Shown here: in pieces, positions 42,297 to 51,600 of the stretch
Layout: each line of letters begins with the position of its first letter
How positions within the stretch are numbered: the stretch's first letter is position 1
Origin: CAYVHU01 sp964451415
GTDB taxonomy: Bacteria; Pseudomonadota; Alphaproteobacteria; Rhodospirillales; Magnetovibrionaceae
DNA: 55,833 nucleotides
NCBI GenBank assembly: GCA_964451415.1
Contig: CAYVHU010000017.1
Span: 1 to 55,833, forward strand
Direction of reading: 5' to 3'
Notes under the pieces: model-generated
What the model was told of the DNA's origin: nothing
What the model saw: the letters and a program-made list of their open reading frames with translations, nothing else
Databases searched by the model: none
Translations under genes and position numbers: made by a program

Positions 42297-43291
42297 TCGG
42301 CTACGTCCTCAACCGTCTTTTGACCATGGCCGGAACGCTGGTGGCCATCAGCGTCTTGGTGTTCATCATCATTCAACTGCCGCCGGGGGATTACCTCACC
42401 ACGTATATGTCCGAACTGCAAAGCCAGGGCGAGGCCGTTTCCCAGGAGAAAATCGATTTTCTGCGCCATCAATATGCGTTGGACCGCCCCCTGAGCGAGC
42501 AATACTTCATCTGGGCAACGGGTCTGCTCAAGGGCGATCTGGGCTATTCCTTTGAAAATAACATGCCCGTCGCGAAGGTCATCGGAGACCGCCTGTTCCT
42601 GTCCATGATCCTGAATTTTACGACAATCTTGTTCATTTACGCCGTGTCCTTTCCCATCGGCGTCTATTCGGCGACCCATCAATACAGTTGGGGCGACCAC
42701 GGCCTGTCCTTTCTGGGCTTTCTCGGACTGGCGACGCCGAATTTTCTGCTGGCGTTGATTTTGCTGTATTTCGCCAACGTCACCTTCGGCATCTCGATCG
42801 GCGGCCTGATGGCCCCGGCTTACATCGATCAACCCTGGAGCCTGGCCAAGATTCTGTCGATGCTCGAACATTTGTGGATTCCCGTCATCGTCATCGGCAC
42901 GGCGGGCACGGCGGGCATGATCCGCCGCCTGCGCGCGAATTTACTGGACGAACTGCACAAGCAATACGTCGTCACGGGCCGCGCAAAAGGACTTCCGGAA
43001 GGCAAGCTCCTGCGCAAATACCCCCTGCGCATGGCGCTCAATCCCTTTATCGCCGACATCGGAAGCCTTCTGCCGCAGGTGGTTTCCGGATCCGTGATCG
43101 TGTCCGTGGTGATGTCCCTACCGACCACCGGGCCGATGCTGCTGTCCTCACTCAGATCGCAAGACATGTATCTGGCGGGATCGTTCCTGATGTTTCTCGC
43201 CACTTTGACCGTGGTGGGCATGTTCGTATCGGATATTCTTTTAGGCATCCTCGACCCCAGAATCCGCCACGGTGCGAGGCCTCTGAAATGA
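42293..43291 (+). CDS. ABC transporter permease (YejB/DppB type)
   Basis: A 332-residue permease of the peptide/nickel family with six helices. The N-terminus MIGYVLNRLLTMAGTLVAIS is followed by VFIIIQLPPGDYLTTYMSEL, characteristic of YejB/OppB. The ATPase-contact region is RRLRANLLDELHKQYVVTGR, then AKGLPE. The start overlaps the binding-protein stop (ATGA), and the stop overlaps the next permease (ATGA). Confidence 0.94.
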   Translation: MIGYVLNRLLTMAGTLVAISVLVFIIIQLPPGDYLTTYMSELQSQGEAVSQEKIDFLRHQYALDRPLSEQYFIWATGLLKGDLGYSFENNMPVAKVIGDRLFLSMILNFTTILFIYAVSFPIGVYSATHQYSWGDHGLSFLGFLGLATPNFLLALILLYFANVTFGISIGGLMAPAYIDQPWSLAKILSMLEHLWIPVIVIGTAGTAGMIRRLRANLLDELHKQYVVTGRAKGLPEGKLLRKYPLRMALNPFIADIGSLLPQVVSGSVIVSVVMSLPTTGPMLLSSLRSQDMYLAGSFLMFLATLTVVGMFVSDILLGILDPRIRHGARPLK

Positions 43292-44436
43292 ACGACCGCC
43301 TGGCGCATTACGTCCGTGGTGAGCCCTTCGACCCGGAATTGGAAGAAGATGAGGACACCAGCCCCTTCCATCTGGCTTCCCAGCGCACCATCATCTGGTG
43401 GCGTTTCAAACGCCACAGGATCGCCCTTCTGGCACTGTTCATATTGATTCCCAGCTATCTTTCCATCATCGTCACGGAATTCCTGGCCCCCTACAATCTG
43501 CACAGCCGCCACACGGATTATATTTTCGCCCCCCCCCAACAGGTGCACCTGTTCAACAACGGAAAATTCATCGGTCCTTTCGTCTATGCCCGCACCATGC
43601 GTCTGAACATGGACACATTGAAACGCGAATACAGCGACGATAAAAACCGCGTTCAGCCGATCCGTTTTTTCTGTTCCGGCGATCCGTACGAATTCTGGGG
43701 CCTCGTTCCCGGCTCATTCCACCTGGTCTGTGCCGCCAAGGGCGGGCAGTTGTTTCTTCTGGGCACCGACCGATTGGGCCGCGACATGGCCTCAAGGTTG
43801 CTTTACGGCGGGCGCATATCGCTGACGGTGGGACTGATCGGTATCACCGTCAGTTTTATCCTGGGGTTGTTTTTCGGCGGCCTGGCCGGTTTCTTCGGCG
43901 GTGGGGTCGATTACGCCATCCAGCGTTTGATCGAAATTATCCGCTCGCTTCCCGAACTGCCCTTGTGGCTGGCCTTATCGGCGGCGCTGCCCGTCACCTG
44001 GAGCCCCATTTTGGTCTATTTCGGCATCACGCTCATTCTCGGACTGTTGGACTGGCCGGGCCTGGCGCGCGCGGTACGATCAAAGCTTCTGGCGCTGCGC
44101 GAAGAAGACTTCTGCGTTGCCGCCCAACTGATGGGCGCGCGCCCCGGACGCATCATTGCACGCCACTTGCTGCCGAACTTCATGAGCCACCTCATCGCCT
44201 CGGCAACCTTGTCCATCCCGTCGATGATCCTCGCGGAAACGGCCCTCAGTTTCCTCGGCCTGGGCCTGCGTCCGCCCATCACCAGTTGGGGCGTTTTGCT
44301 GTCCGAAGCGCAAAACATCGACGCCGTCGCCTTGTATCCATGGCTACTGCTGCCGATGGTGCCGGTAATCGTGGTCGTGCTGGGGTTCAGTTATCTCGGC
44401 GACGGGCTGCGCGACGCGCTGGATCCTCACGAATAA
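43288..44436 (+). CDS. ABC transporter permease (YejE/DppC type)
   Basis: A 382-residue permease with the OppC N-terminal domain (TIIWWRFKRHRIALLALFIL), a periplasmic region of about 110 residues between helix 1 and the core, and the core domain with LGTDRLGRDMASRLLYGGRI and SLTVGLIG. The ATPase-contact loop is LMGARPGRIIARHLLPNFMS. LAETALSFLGLGLRPPITSW is a family hallmark. The larger frame starting upstream inside yejB is rejected. The last 10 bases overlap the convergent methyltransferase gene. Confidence 0.94.
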   Translation: MNDRLAHYVRGEPFDPELEEDEDTSPFHLASQRTIIWWRFKRHRIALLALFILIPSYLSIIVTEFLAPYNLHSRHTDYIFAPPQQVHLFNNGKFIGPFVYARTMRLNMDTLKREYSDDKNRVQPIRFFCSGDPYEFWGLVPGSFHLVCAAKGGQLFLLGTDRLGRDMASRLLYGGRISLTVGLIGITVSFILGLFFGGLAGFFGGGVDYAIQRLIEIIRSLPELPLWLALSAALPVTWSPILVYFGITLILGLLDWPGLARAVRSKLLALREEDFCVAAQLMGARPGRIIARHLLPNFMSHLIASATLSIPSMILAETALSFLGLGLRPPITSWGVLLSEAQNIDAVALYPWLLLPMVPVIVVVLGFSYLGDGLRDALDPHE

Positions 44437-45278
44437 CGTTTACGCAACCACAGGCTCGATTCAAGCGCGCCTTTGGGACATGCGATTTGGCTCACGACCG
44501 GCGTGTTCGCCACCGCATCGCCCATGCGGCTCACCACGTAGCGGCTCGACCACAAAACGTCAAAGGCGCCGCCTTGCAGCAACGCCGCGAGCGCCAACTG
44601 CTCATTATAACCGCGCCATTGCCATGAAAACGGATAGTCGTCGGGCAGAAAGATATCGTGAATATGCACGATCACACCCGCGCGCATGTGCGCCATCACG
44701 GCGTTCACGAGAAAATCGACATCGCTGTGCGGCATGAGAATATGGCTCGAATCGATGCTCAGGATATCGCCGTCCACCAACCCCTCAAAGGGAGAAAGCC
44801 CCGCGCATTGCACCGTCCGACGCACAAGACGGACATTCAAATCCGCAATGTCGGCGCGTGGCGCGGGGTCGATGGCGGTGATCGCCACGTCCAGGTTGCC
44901 ATCGCGCGCGGCGCGGGCGAAAAAGCGGGTGGAATGGCCCGAGCCGACCTCGACGATGCGTTCCGGTTTCAGTTCCCGCACCATGGTGTAGGCCGCCATG
45001 GCATCCAGGCGGGGAAACCAGTCCTGACCCCAGCGCGGTTGCGGCGGGGCTTCGTTCCCGATGGCGTGCAAATCCTTACGCAGCGCCTCCATCCGCTGAA
45101 GCACGCCGCGAAAAACATCCTCCTTCTTTTGCAGAAGGGCCGCGATGGCATCATAGGGCGCCGCCCCCGCGTCGGGCATGACGGATGCGGCGTAGCGATA
45201 CGGAATGAAGAACCCCAGACGCCGGATTCCCAACACCGTCAACAGCCCCATCCCCAGGCGCCGCAAGGTTTTTGCCAT
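44427..45278 (-). CDS. Class I SAM-dependent methyltransferase
   Basis: A 283-residue protein with a Methyltransf_24-like domain. ERIVEVGSGHSTRFFARAAR (about 105-124) is the SAM-binding motif I, ITAIDPAPRADI holds the acidic residue after strand 2, and HSDVDFLVNAVMAHMRAGVI then VHIHDIFLPDDYP is similar to sugar and cephalosporin-hydroxylase-like methyltransferases of glycan clusters. A hydrophobic N-terminal stretch (MGLLTVLGIRRLGFFIPY) may associate with the membrane. It is convergent with the importer operon, overlapping by 10 bases, and may modify its glycan. Confidence 0.85.
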   Translation of the reverse strand: MAKTLRRLGMGLLTVLGIRRLGFFIPYRYAASVMPDAGAAPYDAIAALLQKKEDVFRGVLQRMEALRKDLHAIGNEAPPQPRWGQDWFPRLDAMAAYTMVRELKPERIVEVGSGHSTRFFARAARDGNLDVAITAIDPAPRADIADLNVRLVRRTVQCAGLSPFEGLVDGDILSIDSSHILMPHSDVDFLVNAVMAHMRAGVIVHIHDIFLPDDYPFSWQWRGYNEQLALAALLQGGAFDVLWSSRYVVSRMGDAVANTPVVSQIACPKGALESSLWLRKRYS

Positions 45279-45407
45279 AAATCATCCCTTTCGTAACGCC
45301 ACCCCTCGCCGAAGAGCAAAAAAATATGGTATAGCTAACCTTAGGGGTGGCTATCAATTTACGCGATTTGGGCAAGAGCCGCCATTTAATGTGCGAGACT
45401 TTTGGCC

Positions 45408-46247
45408 ATGCTTGAACCTCTTTTTTCCAATTCCATGTTTTATGTAAGCTTCGCCGCCGTCTTGTTGGCCACCGGCGCCGTCGCCGGGGTGCTGGCCGGC
45501 CTGTTGGGAATCGGCGGCGGTATCGTTATCGTGCCGGTTTTGTTCCTATTGTTCCCGATCCTGGGCGTTGCGGAAAGCGTGCGCATGCATCTGGCCGTGG
45601 GCACGTCGCTGGCGACGATCATCCCAACGTCGATCATATCGGCGCGTGCGCATTACCAGCGCGGCGGCGTGGATATCGAGCTTCTAAAATCCTGGGGACC
45701 GGCGATCTTCATCGGCGTCGTCATCGGCGGTATTTTCGGCGCTCTGTCGAAGGGCGAAGCGCTGACCTTGATCTTCGCCACCCTCGCCATTTTGGTGGCC
45801 GCCAATATGGCATTTCTCAAGAACGGCATGATTTTGGCCGAGGCCTTGCCGAAAGGCATTGTTCGTTTTTTCTTCGGCACGATCATCGGTGCGTTTTCCG
45901 TGGTGATGGGCATCGGCGGCGGCACCTTGAGCGTGCCCATTCTCACCGCCTACAATTACCCGGTGCGCCGCGCCGTGGGCACGGCGGCGGCCATCGGTTT
46001 CATCATCGCGCTGCCAGGTTCGCTCTCTTTCATTTTGAGCGGTCTGGGCAATCCCGACCTACCGCCGGGCAGCCTTGGCTATGCCAATCTTCTGGGCTTC
46101 GCCCTGATCGTTCCGGCGACAATGGTCATGGCGCCGGTGGGGGCGAGGCTTGCCCACACCATCAATCCGGCTCACTTGCGCAAGGCGTTCGCCTTTTTCC
46201 TGCTGCTGACTTCGGTGCGCATGTTCTACAGCGTGTTCACGGGATAA
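45408..46247 (+). CDS. TauE/SafE family anion (sulfite) exporter
   Basis: A 279-residue integral membrane protein with two homologous halves. VLAGLLGIGGGIVIVPVLFL (first half) and FSVVMGIGGGTLSVPILTAY (second half) are the paired glycine-rich TauE signatures. Such proteins export sulfite, sulfoacetate and related anions. In a genome with aprBA this could handle sulfite or another sulfur compound. The ATG at 45408 is used because no good ribosome site favours the in-frame TTG at 45402. It lies 12 bases before the gamma-glutamyltransferase gene. Confidence 0.9.
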   Translation: MLEPLFSNSMFYVSFAAVLLATGAVAGVLAGLLGIGGGIVIVPVLFLLFPILGVAESVRMHLAVGTSLATIIPTSIISARAHYQRGGVDIELLKSWGPAIFIGVVIGGIFGALSKGEALTLIFATLAILVAANMAFLKNGMILAEALPKGIVRFFFGTIIGAFSVVMGIGGGTLSVPILTAYNYPVRRAVGTAAAIGFIIALPGSLSFILSGLGNPDLPPGSLGYANLLGFALIVPATMVMAPVGARLAHTINPAHLRKAFAFFLLLTSVRMFYSVFTG

Positions 46248-46259
46248 TCGGAGCCCGTC

Positions 46260-47882
46260 ATGTTTCACACGCGCCACAGCCGCAACGCCATGATCACGGC
46301 ACCGCATCATCTGGCCGCCGAGGCCGGAGCCGATATTTTGCGCGCTGGCGGCAATGCGGTCGAAGCCATGGTCGCTGCGGCGGCCACGATTGCGGTCGTT
46401 TATCCCCATATGAATTCACTCGGCGGAGACGGGTTCTGGATCATTTCCGAACCGGGGAAAGCCCCCTTCGGCATTGACGCCAGCGGTCCCGCCGCCGCCT
46501 TGGCGACGCTTGAGACTTACCGGGAATCCGGTTTTTCAGCCATCCCGCCGCGCGGTCCCAAGGCGGCTTTAAGCGTGGCGGGGGCCCTCGACGGCTGGGC
46601 GTGTGCGCTGACGGCGGCACGGCACTGGGGAAAACAGCTTCCCCTTCGAGATCTTCTCGCCAACGCCATTTCCCAGGCACGCGACGGCATCCACCTCAGC
46701 GCAAGTCAGGCGGATCTGACCCGCGAGAAACTGGCCGAATTGAAAGCCGTTTCCGGTTTCGCCGAAACCTATCTCGACCCCGCAGGCCATGTTATCCCCG
46801 CAGGCGGCATTTTGAAACAAGGCGCGCTGGCGAGCACCCTTGAGCACCTGGCGACGGCGGGACTGGACGATTTTTATCGCGGCGACGTGGCGCGAACCCT
46901 GGCAAAGGGTTTTGCAGACAACGATGGGGTTTTGCGACTGGAGGATTTTGAGTCCTATCACGCCTTGCGCGTCAAACCCCTATCTTTGCGCCTGCGCTGC
47001 GCACGGCTCTACAATATGCCCGCGCCGAGCCAAGGGGTAACGTCCTTGATGATCCTGGGGCTGTTCGAACGCTTAAGGGTAGAACACGGCGATACTTTCG
47101 CTCATATTCACGCCCTGGTTGAGGCAACAAAACGCGCCTTTACATTGCGCGACGCCTATCTGACGGACCCCGCCTTCATGGATAGAGACCCGAGCGCGTG
47201 GCTGAAAGCTGACGTCCTGGAAACCGAGGCGCGTAAAATCGACATGGAACACGCCGCCCCCTGGCCCCACATCGCCAATCCAGGTGACACCGTGTGGATG
47301 GGCGCGGCCGACCGCGAGGGGCGGGTCGTAAGCTTCATTCAAAGCCTGTATTGGGAATACGGTTCCGCCTTTGTGCCGCCCGCAACAGGCGTGGTGTGGC
47401 AAAACCGGGGCGTGAGCTTTTCGCTTGATCCAGACCACCCTAACGCTCTCGCCCCGCGAAAGCGTCCCCTTCACACCCTCAACCCCGCCTTGGCGCATCT
47501 CGACGATGGACGCACGCTGGCTTACGGCACCATGGGCGGCGACGGCCAGCCGCAAACCCAGGCGGCCATATTCACCCGCCATGTTTTGTTCGATCACCCC
47601 CTGCAACAGGCCATTACCGCACCACGCTGGTTGCTGGGACGCACCTGGGGAGACGACGCAACAAACCTGAAACGGGCCGTCTTGAAACTGGAAAACCGTT
47701 TCGACACAACCATAGTAAAACAACTCATCGCGGCAGGCCATGACGTTGAAGTGGTCGCCCCCTTCAGCCCCCTTATGGGGCATGCCGGAATGCTCAGCGT
47801 CGGCACAAACCGGCAAGGATCGCCAATGCACTTTAAAGGTGCGAGCGATCCACGTAGCGACGGCGCCGCCGTCGGGCTTTAA
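46260..47882 (+). CDS. Gamma-glutamyltransferase family protein
   Basis: A 540-residue Ntn-hydrolase of the gamma-glutamyltransferase family. MITAPHHLAAEAGADILRAG, then GGNAVEAMVAAA, is the conserved N-terminal block, and the likely nucleophile for self-cleavage is Thr344 in PGDTVWMGAADREGRVVSFI. GTMGGDGQPQTQAA is the C-terminal signature. No signal peptide is obvious, unlike periplasmic Ggt. Substrates could be glutathione or other gamma-glutamyl compounds. The start lies 12 bases after the exporter gene, which may remove a sulfur product. Confidence 0.9.
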   Translation: MFHTRHSRNAMITAPHHLAAEAGADILRAGGNAVEAMVAAAATIAVVYPHMNSLGGDGFWIISEPGKAPFGIDASGPAAALATLETYRESGFSAIPPRGPKAALSVAGALDGWACALTAARHWGKQLPLRDLLANAISQARDGIHLSASQADLTREKLAELKAVSGFAETYLDPAGHVIPAGGILKQGALASTLEHLATAGLDDFYRGDVARTLAKGFADNDGVLRLEDFESYHALRVKPLSLRLRCARLYNMPAPSQGVTSLMILGLFERLRVEHGDTFAHIHALVEATKRAFTLRDAYLTDPAFMDRDPSAWLKADVLETEARKIDMEHAAPWPHIANPGDTVWMGAADREGRVVSFIQSLYWEYGSAFVPPATGVVWQNRGVSFSLDPDHPNALAPRKRPLHTLNPALAHLDDGRTLAYGTMGGDGQPQTQAAIFTRHVLFDHPLQQAITAPRWLLGRTWGDDATNLKRAVLKLENRFDTTIVKQLIAAGHDVEVVAPFSPLMGHAGMLSVGTNRQGSPMHFKGASDPRSDGAAVGL

Positions 47883-47964
47883 AAGCCAAAAAACAAAATC
47901 CGACAACAGCGATAATGTATTTGCCGAAAAATACCCTTACAAATCAAGGAATTCCAGAACTGTG

Positions 47965-47993
47965 TTGTAAGGCGTTTACGCGCCACATATAAT
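47965..47993 (+). promoter_or_regulatory. Candidate sigma-70 promoter of the CBS-domain gene
   Basis: TTGTAA (47965-47970), an exact 17-base spacer, then a perfect TATAAT (47988-47993). The -10 lies inside the palindrome CACAT-ATA-ATGTG (47985-47997), a possible operator. Transcription would begin near 48000 and give a leader of about 170 bases before the gene at 48171. Confidence 0.6.
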
Positions 47994-48020
47994 GTGTGTG
48001 TAACTCCATTCAGGACAATA

Positions 48021-48143
48021 CGAAAACGTGTGAAACATAACGTGCGCAGCGGCAGGGCTTCCACTTCAAGGCTGCGAAACGTTTTCGGTTTACGGGCGTT
48101 TTGGATAGGAAAGTGCCGATTTTTTTGTCTGTTTTTACGCCCG
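48021..48143 (+). ncRNA. Candidate structured 5' leader upstream of the CBS-domain gene
   Basis: The leader holds nested inverted repeats. CGAAAACGT (48021-48029) pairs perfectly with ACGTTTTCG (48079-48087). AACGT (48039-48043) competes for the same ACGTT (48079-48083) and stacks on CGCAGC (48045-48050) with GCTGCG (48071-48076). CGGGCGT (48093-48099) pairs with ACGCCCG (48137-48143). Mutually exclusive stems are what a riboswitch or attenuator would show, but no known class is recognised and no clear terminator is formed. Confidence 0.4.
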
Positions 48144-48170
48144 ACACAGAAACGATAAGGAAGGTTCCGG

Positions 48171-48605
48171 ATGATTATTGAAACAATTCTCAAGCACAAA
48201 AGCGACGTCCTGATCTCGTTGCGCCAGGAAGACACCGTACAAACGGCGGCGACTTTGCTGACCACCAACAAGATCGGCGCCCTGCCCGTGCGCGACAAGG
48301 ACCATGGCCTTATCGGTATTATTTCCGAACGCGATATCGTCAAAGGCGTTTACATGCATGGCGGGGACATCAGCAGTTTGCAGGTCAGCGAACTGATGAC
48401 GACGAACGTCAGCACATGCAGCCTGGACGACGACGTGACGGACGTTCAACAACGCATGCACAACAACCGTTTCCGCCACATGCCGGTTGTCGAAGGCGGC
48501 AAACTGGTTGGCGTCATCTCTCAAGGCGACGTGGTTCACCTGTGCATGGAACAATCGAAACTGGAAGCCAATGTGATGCGCGATCTGGCGTTTGCACGAG
48601 GCTGA
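48171..48605 (+). CDS. CBS-domain pair protein
   Basis: A 144-residue protein consisting of two CBS domains. VLISLRQEDTVQTAATLLTT, then IGALPVRDKDHGLIGIISER and DIV, forms the first. TTNVSTCSLDDDVTDVQQRM, then RHMPVVEGGKLVGVISQGDV, forms the second. CBS pairs bind adenine nucleotides (AMP, ATP, SAM) and usually regulate a partner. There is no other domain. Ribosome site AAGGAAGG precedes the ATG. It has its own promoter and leader and converges on nifJ. Confidence 0.93.
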   Translation: MIIETILKHKSDVLISLRQEDTVQTAATLLTTNKIGALPVRDKDHGLIGIISERDIVKGVYMHGGDISSLQVSELMTTNVSTCSLDDDVTDVQQRMHNNRFRHMPVVEGGKLVGVISQGDVVHLCMEQSKLEANVMRDLAFARG

Positions 48606-48634
48606 AGGCAGCGCAAACCTTCGCGCCAAAACAA

Positions 48635-48683
48635 AACAAACGATAACGCACCCTTCGCAAGAACGGGTGCGTTATCGTTTGTT
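48635..48683 (-). terminator. Strong hairpin between the CBS gene and nifJ, terminator for nifJ
   Basis: Perfect 19-bp arms, 48635-48653 and 48665-48683, flank an 11-base loop. The right arm covers the nifJ stop codon (48672-48674). On the minus strand the hairpin is followed by a T-rich run (TTGTTTTG), as in a rho-independent terminator for nifJ. It may also stop the convergent CBS transcript, although no T-run follows on the plus strand. Confidence 0.85.
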
Positions 48684-51600
48684 GAGCGAGAGAGCATTAT
48701 CGCTGTCGATGGGAGCATTGCCGCAACCGCAATCCTCGTGGTCGTCCTTGTGCGGGGAATTTTCTAAATTTGCCGATTTGGCGGGCTCGACCTTGACGGC
48801 GGCCAAAGCCTCAAAGACCTGACGACGGTGCGTGATTTCATCTTCCAGCATCTTACTCAACATGGCGAAGCGTGCCGGGTCCTTGCGCTGGACCTGACGA
48901 AAACGATTCTCGTTAAGAAGATAATCTTCCACAGGTCGCGACGCCGCCTTGCAGTCTAGCTGCAAAGGCGCTTTGTTCTGGGCGCGCAAACGCGGGTCGA
49001 AGCGATACAGCATCCAATAGCCCGTTTCCACCGCCAAAGCCTGCTGGTTCAGGCTTTCCGACATATCATAGCCGTGCTCGATGCATGGCGAATAGGCGAT
49101 GATCAAAGAGGGTCCGTCAAACTGTTCTGCCTCGTGAAAGGCCTTCAGCGTCTGCACGTCTTTTGCCCCCAACGCCACCGACGCCACATAGGCATGGCCG
49201 TAGCTGAGGGCCATCAGGCCTAAGTCCTTTTTCGGCACCGCCTTGCCAGAGCTGGCGAACTTCGCGCTCGCCGCCAGCGGCGTCGCCTTGGATTGCTGAC
49301 CGCCGGTGTTGGAATAAACCTCGGTATCCATCACCAGAATATTGACGTTCGCTCCCGAGGCCAAAACGTGGTCCAGACCGCCATAACCAATGTCATAGGC
49401 CCAGCCGTCGCCGCCCACGATCCACAGAGATTTTTTAACCAAATAGTCCGCTATATTTAATAGATATGAGGCGTCGTCTCCGGGAATTTCGGCCAAACGC
49501 CCTTTCAGGCGTTCTACGCGTTCACGCTGTTCAAGAATTCCGCTCTCCACGGATTGATCTGCATTCAACAACTCATCCAGCAAACCATCGTTGGCTATGA
49601 TTTCACGCATATCGGACACCAGCCGACGCGCATGGTTCTCATGACGCTCAAGCCCCAAGTGCAGACCAAGTCCGAATTCGGCATTGTCTTCAAACAACGA
49701 ATTCGCCCACGCCGGCCCACGCCCGTCCGCGTTGCAAGAATAGGGCGTGGTCGGCAGATTGCCACCGTAAATCGACGAACATCCGGTGGCGTTGGCAATC
49801 ACTGCACGATCCCCGTAAAGCTGGGTCAACAGCTTGATGTACGGCGTTTCACCACAGCCCGAACACGCGCCGGAAAATTCAAAAAGCGGTTCGGCAAACT
49901 GGCTCATCTTAAGGTTCGAACGCAATTTTGCACGATCCGCTTCAGGCAAGGCGAGGAAAAATTCGAAGTTCTCGCGCTCTTGAATTTTCAAGGGCGGCTG
50001 CGGACGCATTTCCAGCGACAGCCGTTCGGGATTCTTCTTGTCTTTGCCGGGGCAGACCTTCACGCACAGCATACAGCCGGTGCAATCTTCCGGGGCCACC
50101 TGGACGGTATATTGGATATCCTCACCGAATTCGCGACCTTTGTATTTCATGGATTTAAAGTGCGCCGGCGCGCCGGACAATTCGTTCGCACCATAGGCCT
50201 TGACGCGGATCGCCGCATGCGGACACACCAGCGCACACTTGTTGCACTGAATGCACAGGCCTTCTTCCCACGCCGGGATTTCGTCAGCCAGATTGCGCTT
50301 TTCCCACTTCGCGGTGCCCACCGGCCATGTGCCGTCGACGGGAAAGGCGCTGACCGGCAGTAGGTCGCCCTTATCCGCCAGCATTTTCGCGGTTATGTCC
50401 TGGACAAACTTCGGCGCATTGGGAGAAACGATAGGGGGAAGATCGAAATCCGCATCCGCCGCTGCCGGCACATCGACCTCTTCCAGGTGCGCCAGCGCCG
50501 CATCGACCGCGGCCCAGTTCATTTCCACCACCTTGCGACCTTTTTTGCCGTAGCTTTTTTCGATGGCCTCCTTGATATGACGCACCGCCTCGGTGTGTTC
50601 GATCACGTCCGCCAACCAGAAAAAGCAAACCTGCATCACCGTGTTGATGCGCTTACCCATGCCCGCCTCAAATGCTACGCGCGCCGCGTCGATGACATAA
50701 AATTTAAGGTTTTTGTCGATGATTTGACGTTGCACCGAAAGCGGCAACCTGGCCCAGATTTCATCCTTGCCGTAAGGCGCATTGAGCAAAAACACACCGT
50801 CTTGGGCGGCATGTTCCAAAACATCCAGCTTCTCCAGAAATTCGTACTGATGACAAGCCAGGAAGGCCGCATGCTTGATCAAATAACGCGCGCGAATGGG
50901 CTCGGGCGAAAAGCGCAGATGCGAAATGGTGATGGCCCCGGCTTTTTTGGAATCGTAGACGAAATACCCTTGCGTGAAGTTATCGGTATTGTCCGCGATG
51001 ATCTTGATGGAATTCTTGTTCGCCCCCACCGTCCCGTCGGAACCAAGGCCGTAGAACACCGCCCGGCGCACGTTCGTCCCTTCGCAGGTGAAGGCATCGT
51101 CCACATCAAGGGACAATCCCGTCACATCGTCCATGATACCCACGCTGAACGTCAGCTTGGGCGCGTCTTTTTGCAATTCATCGAACACCGCCTTCGCCTG
51201 GGCGGCGGTAAAATCCTTGGATGACAGACCATAGCGTCCGCCGATCACCTTGAGCATCCGTCCCGCACGGGTAAGCGCGGCCACGACATCCAGATACAGC
51301 GGTTCCCCCAACGCGCCGATTTCTTTGCAACGATCCAGAACCGCCACCGCCTTCACGGTTTTGGGCAGCGCATCGGCAAAGCGCGTCCAATCGAAGGGAC
51401 GAAACAAACGCACCGTGATCACGCCGACCTTTTCGCCGTGAGCGTTCAGGAAGTCTGCGGTTTCACGCATCGTCTGTGCGCCGGATCCCATGATTACGCT
51501 CACACGTTCGGCGTCGAGGGCTCCAAAATATTCGAAAACGCCATACTTGCGGCCCGTCAAAGCGGCGAATTTCTCGAACTCCTGGTCCAAAATATCCGGT

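Noticed and set aside
38462..44436. Gene symbols yejA, yejB, yejE, yejF for the importer
   Set aside because: The layout resembles Yej, but family 5 importers are too similar to each other to assign symbols without a tree.
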